Translations under genes and position numbers: made by a program | Shown: in pieces, positions 58,766 to 64,000 of the stretch | Numbering within the stretch: the first letter of the stretch is position 1 | Layout: each line of letters begins with the position of its first letter | Notes under the pieces: generated by a model | Told to the model about the DNA's origin: nothing | What the model saw: the letters and a program-made list of their open reading frames with translations, nothing else | Database searches by the model: none | NCBI RefSeq assembly: GCF_003313505.1 | Contig: NZ_QMHO01000007.1 | Location: 1-64,000, forward strand | Direction of reading: 5' to 3' | Source of the DNA: Pedobacter nanyangensis | GTDB lineage: Bacteria > Bacteroidota > Bacteroidia > Sphingobacteriales > Sphingobacteriaceae | Length of the DNA: 64,000 bases

Positions 58766-59941
58766 ATGAAAGCGTTATACTTTAAACATCAATTTAGTCA
58801 AATAAAAAAGGCAGCCTGCCTGGGCATTACTTTTTTTGGTTTGGCTTTCCATGCAGATGCACAGGAGGGAAAAATTACAAAAGCTCATTTTGGGCTGATT
58901 TATCCGTTAAGCACCAATGGTACACATGCACCTTTGGATACCAACAACCTATCTATTCATTTGTTGGCAGGTGTATCCTCTGTAGAAAAGGGCTTCTCGT
59001 ACGCCGGTTTAAGCAATGTAGTGCGTAATGAAAGCTATGGGGCACAATTTGCGGGCTTCTCTAACCATATTGGCAAGCAGGCCAACGGCGCATTGTTTGC
59101 GGGCTTTTTAAACACCTACCGCTCGGCAAAGGGAAGCCAGTTTGCGGGCTTTGCTAATTTGGCGCAAAAAAATGTAGAAGGGGCACAATTTGCGGGTTTC
59201 TTAAATACTACGGGCGGCGATATGAGCGGCGTGCAGTTTGCAGGGTTTGCCAATGTAGCCAAAAACGTAAAAGGAACGCAATTTGCGGGCTTTTCCAATA
59301 CGGCCAAAAATATATCGGCATCACAATTTGCGGGTTTCATTAACGTAGCCAAGGAGGTGAACGGTAGCCAGTTTGCGGGCTTTATCAATATTGCCAAAAA
59401 AGTGAAGGGCGCTCAGGTAGCGGGCTTCATCAATATTGCCGAAACGAGCGATAGCCCAATCGGGATCATCAACATCATTAAAAATGGCGAAAAAAGCATT
59501 GCTGCAACCATCGATGAAAGCCAAACATCTATGTTAACGTTCAGGTCTGGAGGGAAAAACCTGTACGGCATAATAGGTATGGGCTATAATTTTAAAAACA
59601 AAGATGAGGTTTATGCTTTTGAAGCAGGTTTGGGCGCTCATTTCTTTAAATCAAAATCTTTTAGGCTAAACATGGAGCTTACGCAAACCATTTTGGAGAG
59701 CTTTGAAAAGGGGGAATACTTTAAGGGTACGTTTAGGTTGCTGCCAGCGGTAAAAGTGGCGCCCTGGCTGGAAATTTTCGGTGGCCCGTCTATCAATTTC
59801 GTAAGTACCAATACGGTGGAGGGGAAGGCGCTGCACCCTGAGAGTGATGATTTAGTGCTGCGTACCTGGCAACGTAAAAATTCGGACTTCCAACAGTCGT
59901 TGCACATTGGTTACCAAGCAGGTTTACAGTTTGTTTTTTAA
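58766..59941 (+). CDS. QFAGF-repeat surface protein (LA_2272-like)
   Basis: A protein of 391 residues from the ATG at 58766 (MKALYFKHQFSQIKKAACLGITFFGLAFHADAQ, signal peptide). Another ATG at 58748 is possible. Residues about 90-235 hold at least eight repeats of about 20 residues with the core GxQFAGFxNxAKxVxG. They probably form a right-handed beta-helix, like the surface repeats of the LA_2272 family. The remaining 150 residues (GKNLYGIIGMGYNFKNKDEVYAFEAGLGAHFF... ending LQFVF) look like a beta-barrel outer-membrane domain. Function unknown; a surface role is likely. Confidence 0.75.
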   Translation: MKALYFKHQFSQIKKAACLGITFFGLAFHADAQEGKITKAHFGLIYPLSTNGTHAPLDTNNLSIHLLAGVSSVEKGFSYAGLSNVVRNESYGAQFAGFSNHIGKQANGALFAGFLNTYRSAKGSQFAGFANLAQKNVEGAQFAGFLNTTGGDMSGVQFAGFANVAKNVKGTQFAGFSNTAKNISASQFAGFINVAKEVNGSQFAGFINIAKKVKGAQVAGFINIAETSDSPIGIINIIKNGEKSIAATIDESQTSMLTFRSGGKNLYGIIGMGYNFKNKDEVYAFEAGLGAHFFKSKSFRLNMELTQTILESFEKGEYFKGTFRLLPAVKVAPWLEIFGGPSINFVSTNTVEGKALHPESDDLVLRTWQRKNSDFQQSLHIGYQAGLQFVF

Positions 59942-59986
59942 AAACAGATTTTGATTGCCTATTGGTAATTAGCCTTGTAAAACTGA

Positions 59987-60048
59987 TGCTGAACTAAATT
60001 CAGCATGACGAAACCTTGATTTAGCGTCACCCTGAATTTATTTCAGGG
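59987..60048. repeat. Pair of opposed CGTCAY palindromes
   Basis: TGCTGAA-CTAAA-TTCAGCA (59987-60005), whose reverse complement starts CGTCATGCTGAA, and CCCTGAA-TTTAT-TTCAGGG (60030-60048), preceded by CGTCA. They face opposite ways, separated by 24 bp, like a two-unit REP element. Confidence 0.85.
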
Positions 60049-60135
60049 TCTGCTACTCACGGGTTAAACCTTTGTAATTAGCGATATATGGTTAAAAATT
60101 AGGTTATAAAGATTTCACAAACAAATAAATGAAAT

Positions 60136-60795
60136 ATGAAAAGAGTATTTGCAATTTTATTAGGCTTGTTCGTCGTTATTCACTTTTCGGCATGTAAAAA
60201 AGATCGGCTAACGGCTAATGGCAATATTATTTCGGAAACCAGAAACCTGGGGCAGTTTACCGGCATCAGCTCTAGCGGAGCTACGCCTGTAGAGGTAAAA
60301 TACGGAACCGAGTTTAGGGTAGTGGTAAAGGGTTCAAGCAATATTGTGCCACATTACACCACTAGGGTGGTAAACAATGTGCTGCATATTGGTTTTGAAA
60401 GGATCGGTATCAGTAGAGACGATGTGGAGGTGATATTAACCATGCCTATCCTGAACAGGATTGAATTGAGCGGCAGTACCGAAGTTGAAGTGGAGGGGAG
60501 TTTTCCGGCCATTGCCAGCTTAAACGTGTCCATTAGTGGTTCGGGGAAAGTGGAGGTAGATCATGCCATCCAGGTAGACCAGGTGAAAGTAGATATTTCT
60601 GGCTCAGGGACCGTTGATTTTGAAGAGGTGCTTGCCAAAACAGCCGATGCCGACATTTCTGGTAGTGGTAGCCTAAGGCTTCAGGTGCAGGACAGGATCA
60701 AGGCAAAAATAAGTGGTAGTGGTAAAATTTATTATCGAGGCAATCCGGTAGTTCAACAAGACATTAGCGGATCTGGCAAATTGATCAAGTTCTAA
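60136..60795 (+). CDS. GIN-domain (DUF2807) lipoprotein
   Basis: A 219-residue lipoprotein (MKRVFAILLGLFVVIHFSAC, lipobox FSAC). The body is a DUF2807/head-GIN beta-helix: ISETRNLGQFTGISSSGATPVEVKYGTEFRVVVKG is the head, followed by repeats with SGSG turns (SISGSGKVEVD, DISGSGTVDFE, DISGSGSLRLQ, KISGSGKIYYRG, DISGSGKLIKF). Common in Bacteroidota with no known activity; possibly adhesin-like. It is 16 bp before the hydroxylase gene on the same strand, so it may be part of the same transcription unit. Confidence 0.9.
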   Translation: MKRVFAILLGLFVVIHFSACKKDRLTANGNIISETRNLGQFTGISSSGATPVEVKYGTEFRVVVKGSSNIVPHYTTRVVNNVLHIGFERIGISRDDVEVILTMPILNRIELSGSTEVEVEGSFPAIASLNVSISGSGKVEVDHAIQVDQVKVDISGSGTVDFEEVLAKTADADISGSGSLRLQVQDRIKAKISGSGKIYYRGNPVVQQDISGSGKLIKF

Positions 60796-60811
60796 TTTAA
60801 TTTAAGTTTTT

Positions 60812-62305
60812 ATGGCTGGCCAATCATTTTGGCAGGCTTTTGGGGCCAATTTTGGCGCTCATGAGCTTGCCCTGGAAGATCTATACCTTTTGCAAAGCAG
60901 CACGCCCAACTTAATTGCCTATGCTTTGCCCTTTGTGGCAGCATTTACGGTACTTGAATTTATGCTTGGAAAAATTTTTAGGCACGAAGATTATACCCAC
61001 GAGGAACTGAAAGGTTCGTTATGGGTTGGGATGGGTAACTTGTTGGTTAACCTTTTCTTAAAATCGAGCCTTTTTGTTGGAGCGGTGTGGTTGTATAACC
61101 TTTTGCCTTGGCGTATGGAGCTTAGTTGGTGGAGCTTGGTGCCTTGCTTGCTGATCTATGATTTTTGTAGCTATTGGTCGCACCGAATTTCCCATTTTAA
61201 CCGCTTCTTTTGGGCATCGCACGTGGTGCACCACTCAGCCCAACACTATAATTTAACGGTAGCTTTTAGGCAAAGTTGGGTACAGCATGTAAAGGTGGTG
61301 TTTTTCATTCCCGTGGCGTTGTGCGGCTTTCATCCGGTAATTTTTATGGTGGCCAGCCAAATGAGTACACTTTATCAGTTTTGGGTACATACCGAAACCA
61401 TTGGCAGGCTCCATCCTTGGATCGAGAAATATTTTGGTACACCCTCTAACCATAGGGTGCATCACGGCAGCCAGGAGAAATACATTGATAAAAACTTTGG
61501 AGCTACATTGATGATTTGGGACCATTTATTTGGCACTTTTCAGTATGAAGAAGAAAAGCCTAAATACGGGCTTACTACACCGCTTGCCAACAAAGGGAAC
61601 CCGTTTGTGCTTAATTTTCATGAGTACCGGGCCATTGCCAAGGATCTTAAGCAAAGCGATGGCTTAAAGGAAATGCTCTTTTTCCTGTTTGCAAGCCCCG
61701 CAAAAGTGTATCGCTATAAAGCCAATCACCGGCCTAAGGCGCGTAGCCATTACAAGCCCGGCCGTTTTCTTAGGGGAACTGTTTTAGCATTGTTGCTGCT
61801 TTTAATGGCGCAATTGTTATTGGCCCAGCCACCACTGCCAGAGCCAAAGCTGAAAAACCTGCTGTTCTTTTTACAGCGTACGCCCGATGCCAATACCGTA
61901 GTTTACCAGTTGAATTTACAAAAGGACGGTAGTTTAAACGAAAAACATCCCGTGAAGGCCTCGTGGATCAGGTACGAGGAAAATGGGGCGGTTAAGGAAC
62001 TTTCGGGGATCGAAAATAAATTTGCCTATGGCGTAAAATGCAAGGCCCTGGGCAATGAGGCCTATGAGGTGCGCTTGGTTTCATACAAAAAACTGCCCAT
62101 GTATTTACTGAAATCGCCTGCCGACCAACAGTATCGCTTGTACATTAAGGATGAAGGAAAAGACCTGTTGCTGAAAAGGGTGTTTGTAAAGGTAGAAGGC
62201 GGGAGCTTTTGGTTCCCCAAGGTACAATATATTGATTTGTTTACCATTGATAGTGAGAACGGAGCGCAAATTTTGAAACGAATTAACTTGTTGTCCAATG
62301 GCTAA
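60812..62305 (+). CDS. Fatty acid hydroxylase/sterol desaturase fused to DUF4833
   Basis: A 497-residue membrane enzyme. The N-terminal part (about 1-310) has membrane helices and the three di-iron His clusters: HRISH (124-128), HVVHH (137-141) and HRVHH (214-218). After a charged linker comes a very hydrophobic segment, residues about 319-339 (GTVLALLLLLMAQLLLAQ), which looks like a signal peptide. A DUF4833 domain follows (about 345-497, LKNLLFFLQRTPDANTVVYQLNL ... FAYGVKC ... GGSFWFPKVQYID). In other genomes DUF4833 is usually a separate exported protein. The segment probably holds it on the far side of the membrane. The stop overlaps the sigma factor gene by 8 bp. Confidence 0.9.
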   Translation: MAGQSFWQAFGANFGAHELALEDLYLLQSSTPNLIAYALPFVAAFTVLEFMLGKIFRHEDYTHEELKGSLWVGMGNLLVNLFLKSSLFVGAVWLYNLLPWRMELSWWSLVPCLLIYDFCSYWSHRISHFNRFFWASHVVHHSAQHYNLTVAFRQSWVQHVKVVFFIPVALCGFHPVIFMVASQMSTLYQFWVHTETIGRLHPWIEKYFGTPSNHRVHHGSQEKYIDKNFGATLMIWDHLFGTFQYEEEKPKYGLTTPLANKGNPFVLNFHEYRAIAKDLKQSDGLKEMLFFLFASPAKVYRYKANHRPKARSHYKPGRFLRGTVLALLLLLMAQLLLAQPPLPEPKLKNLLFFLQRTPDANTVVYQLNLQKDGSLNEKHPVKASWIRYEENGAVKELSGIENKFAYGVKCKALGNEAYEVRLVSYKKLPMYLLKSPADQQYRLYIKDEGKDLLLKRVFVKVEGGSFWFPKVQYIDLFTIDSENGAQILKRINLLSNG

Positions 62306-62915
62306 TTGTGTAGCTGAAATCAAACCGATATATTTGAACTATCCAAACGTGAATATAGCCGTACAAACATATAGCGATGCCGCTTTTGAACAGCTTTTTA
62401 AAGCCCATTACAAGGCTTTGCATAGCTATGCCAATATGCTGCTCAAAGATCTGGACGCCGCCGAAGAGGTGGTACAGTCCATGTTTTTAAAATTATGGGA
62501 AAAAAGAGACCTGCTCGATGTGCAGACCTCCGTTAAAGCTTACCTCTATAAATGTGTGTATAATGATAGCCTTAACCTCATGAAACATGAACAGGTTAAA
62601 AATAAGTATCAGCATTTTACACTGCATACCATGAATACCGAGCACGAATCTGCTTCTCATAAAATAGAGCTATCGGAACTGCAGCGGAAATTACAGCAGG
62701 CCCTGAATGCCCTGCCTGAACAGTGCCGGATTATTTTCCAAATGAGCCGTTTTGAGGAGTTGAAGTACAAGGAAATCGCCGAAAGACTTGATATCTCCAT
62801 TAAAACCGTGGAAAACCAAATGGGGAAGGCCCTGAAGATTTTACGCCTCAAATTGGTAGATTTCCTGATACTTTTGTTAATAGGTTTAGGCAACTATAAT
62901 GATTATTTAAATTAA
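62298..62915 (+). CDS. ECF-type RNA polymerase sigma factor
   Basis: Sigma-70 family, extracytoplasmic type, 205 residues. Region 2 is AFEQLFKAHYKALHSYANMLLKDLDAAEEVVQSMFLKLWEKRD, with the conserved AEEVVQ. Region 4 is LNALPEQCRIIFQMSRFEELKYKEIAERLDISIKTVENQMGKALKIL, with its helix-turn-helix. It closely resembles the FecI/RpoE-like sigma factors of Bacteroidota. ATG overlaps the hydroxylase stop by 8 bp. FecR-like anti-sigma gene follows 10 bp later, so both respond to an outer-membrane signal. Confidence 0.93.
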   Translation: MANCVAEIKPIYLNYPNVNIAVQTYSDAAFEQLFKAHYKALHSYANMLLKDLDAAEEVVQSMFLKLWEKRDLLDVQTSVKAYLYKCVYNDSLNLMKHEQVKNKYQHFTLHTMNTEHESASHKIELSELQRKLQQALNALPEQCRIIFQMSRFEELKYKEIAERLDISIKTVENQMGKALKILRLKLVDFLILLLIGLGNYNDYLN

Positions 62916-62925
62916 GCAGAGCAAT

Positions 62926-63879
62926 ATGAATGAGGAGTTACTGATCAAATTTCTGCTTAAAGAAACCACGGCAGAAGAAACCAAGCAGGTGCAGGACTGG
63001 ATAGCAGCAAGTTCCGAAAATGCTGCGCATCATCAGCAACTGGAGCGGATATGGAATGAAAGCGCCAATTTGGACCCCAAAATTGCCGTTGACGAGGAAT
63101 TGGCTTGGCAAAAATTTAAGCAGCGGGTGGAAGAAAAAGCCGCATCACCTGTGCTGAAAAAAAGTAAACCCACAACCATTTGGCTACGCATAGCCGCGGT
63201 GCTGGTGCTGTGTTTTGGTGCGTGGCTGGCCTATCAAACATTTGGAAATACCTATACCAATTTAGCTAGCAATGCTCAGGTGCTCAACAAGGCCTTGCCA
63301 GATGGAAGCCAATTGGTGCTCAACAAAAATACCAACATCAGTTACGTAACTGATTTTAAAGCTAACCGCAAAGTGGAGCTCATTAGTGGCGAAGTGTTTT
63401 TTGATGTGGCCCATGATGGTGCCCACCCTTTTGTAATTGCCGTTAATAAAGTACAGGTACAAGTAGTAGGCACTTCATTTAACATTAAACGCCTTAAAAA
63501 TAGCGTAGAGGTAATTGTAGAGAGCGGCATAGTAAAGGTTGATCAAGGCAGCCAGCATTTAACGCTTACCAAAGGAGAGCGTGTAACACTGTTGGACAAT
63601 GAAGAAAAGTTAGTGAAGGAACCTGTAGAGGATGAGCTGTATAACTATTACCGAACCCAACTTTTTGTAGCCAATAACACCCCACTGCCAAAGGTAATTG
63701 CGGTTTTAAACGAAGCCTATGGAGGTAAGGTGTTGTTGAGCGAGGATGCCAAATCTCTCGGAATTTCAACTACTTTACCCTTTAAATACTCGTTGGAGGA
63801 GAATTTAAATACAATTTGCCGTACCCTAAATTTGAAAATGAACCGTAACGGAGACCAAATTTCGCTGTCTAAAAAGTAG
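62926..63879 (+). CDS. FecR-like anti-sigma factor
   Basis: A 317-residue single-pass membrane protein. The cytoplasmic N-terminus contains LLIKFLLKETTAEETKQVQDWIAASSENAAHHQQLERIWNES, the zinc-less anti-sigma domain. One helix at about 84-105 (IWLRIAAVLVLCFGAWLAYQTF) spans the membrane. The FecR domain follows with VLNKALPDGSQLVLNKNTNISYV and GEVFFDVAHDG.HPFVI, then a DUF4974 domain (about 245-317). The pair resembles those that control SusC-like TonB receptors. It ends 2 bp before the next gene. Confidence 0.94.
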   Translation: MNEELLIKFLLKETTAEETKQVQDWIAASSENAAHHQQLERIWNESANLDPKIAVDEELAWQKFKQRVEEKAASPVLKKSKPTTIWLRIAAVLVLCFGAWLAYQTFGNTYTNLASNAQVLNKALPDGSQLVLNKNTNISYVTDFKANRKVELISGEVFFDVAHDGAHPFVIAVNKVQVQVVGTSFNIKRLKNSVEVIVESGIVKVDQGSQHLTLTKGERVTLLDNEEKLVKEPVEDELYNYYRTQLFVANNTPLPKVIAVLNEAYGGKVLLSEDAKSLGISTTLPFKYSLEENLNTICRTLNLKMNRNGDQISLSKK

Positions 63880-63881
63880 AA

Positions 63882-64000
63882 ATGAAGAAACCTCTATTTA
63901 TCTTGCTGCTCTTGGTTAGCACTATTTGTGCTGCACAAAATTCGCTGGTCAATTATTATGCAAGTAACCTTGCCAAACGGGTTACCATAGATATTAAGTC
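63882..64000 (+). CDS. Exported protein, N-terminal fragment at the window edge
   Basis: Only the first 39 codons are in the window. MKKPLFILLLLVSTICAAQ is a signal peptide, followed by NSLVNYYASNLAKRVTIDIKS. The 'RVTIDIKS' strand could open an STN domain. An STN-containing TonB-dependent receptor is what would be expected after a FecI/FecR pair. Cut off at 64000, so this remains a guess. Confidence 0.5.
   Translation, partial: MKKPLFILLLLVSTICAAQNSLVNYYASNLAKRVTIDIK

Overview
The window looks like chromosomal DNA from a Bacteroidota of the Sphingobacteriaceae (Pedobacter-like). The clues are type IX secretion C-terminal domains (both type A and type B), gene starts with A-rich leaders rather than Shine-Dalgarno sites, TAnnTTTG promoter boxes, a FecI/FecR-type sigma/anti-sigma pair, many S41/M56/S45/DUF885 peptidase-like secreted proteins, and intergenic palindromic repeats of the kind common in that family. 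No prophage, insertion sequence, rRNA or CRISPR array was found.

Layout. 1-680: three tRNA genes on the minus strand (two tRNA-Glu, one initiator tRNA-Met). 789-5553: GTPases of ribosome assembly (era, der, rsgA) around a DUF3667 membrane protein. 5773-10588 (minus): a fatty-acid/phospholipid initiation cluster read as DUF177-rpmF-plsX-fabH-accB-accC. 11000-18200: a secreted NHL/Ig protein with pdxA, then rsmA, an S41 peptidase homologue, a phosphoglycerate-dehydrogenase-like enzyme and an OsmC protein. 18257-21415: a giant ELWxxDGT-repeat surface protein. 21577-23804: greA, a HIT protein, a MazG-like pyrophosphohydrolase and dtd. 23831-27212: an unknown lipoprotein and a large secreted protein, followed by a 342-bp tandem duplication. 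27724-39221: a PfkB kinase, a SirB1-like protein, a methyltransferase, a BlaI/M56 sensor pair, DUF1345, a penicillin-acylase homologue, a BamA-like barrel and a DUF885 protein. 39340-46078: a beta-oxidation operon (MarR regulator, FadB/J-like, thiolase, acyl-CoA dehydrogenase) with two small four-helix-bundle (S23/IVS-family) genes inserted between the enzyme genes. 46588-52560: two FKBP lipoproteins, then a minus-strand set with a photolyase, an epimerase, two hydrolases and a Crp-type regulator. 52705-58013: a GRHPR-like reductase, a DUF559 nuclease gene between long direct repeats, a mutarotase-like protein and a Tat-exported phospholipase C. 58766-64000: a QFAGF-repeat surface protein, a GIN-domain lipoprotein, a fatty-acid hydroxylase fused to DUF4833, an ECF sigma factor, a FecR-like anti-sigma factor and the start of another exported protein.

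Most interesting for follow-up: (1) two S23/IVS-family genes inside the beta-oxidation operon, each bracketed by imperfect inverted repeats that could pair in the mRNA, as in the spliced-out intervening sequences of 23S rRNA; (2) a DUF559 PD-(D/E)XK-type nuclease gene flanked by about 150-bp direct repeats ending in C-rich/G-rich hairpins, resembling a REP/RAYT-like mobile unit; (3) a lipid hydroxylase-DUF4833 fusion next to a sigma/anti-sigma pair; (4) at least four genes with the layout TAnnTTTG-N4-ATG, which predicts leaderless mRNAs; (5) a perfect palindrome directly after the promoter of the MarR gene. Several start codons are moved downstream of the longest possible reading frame.
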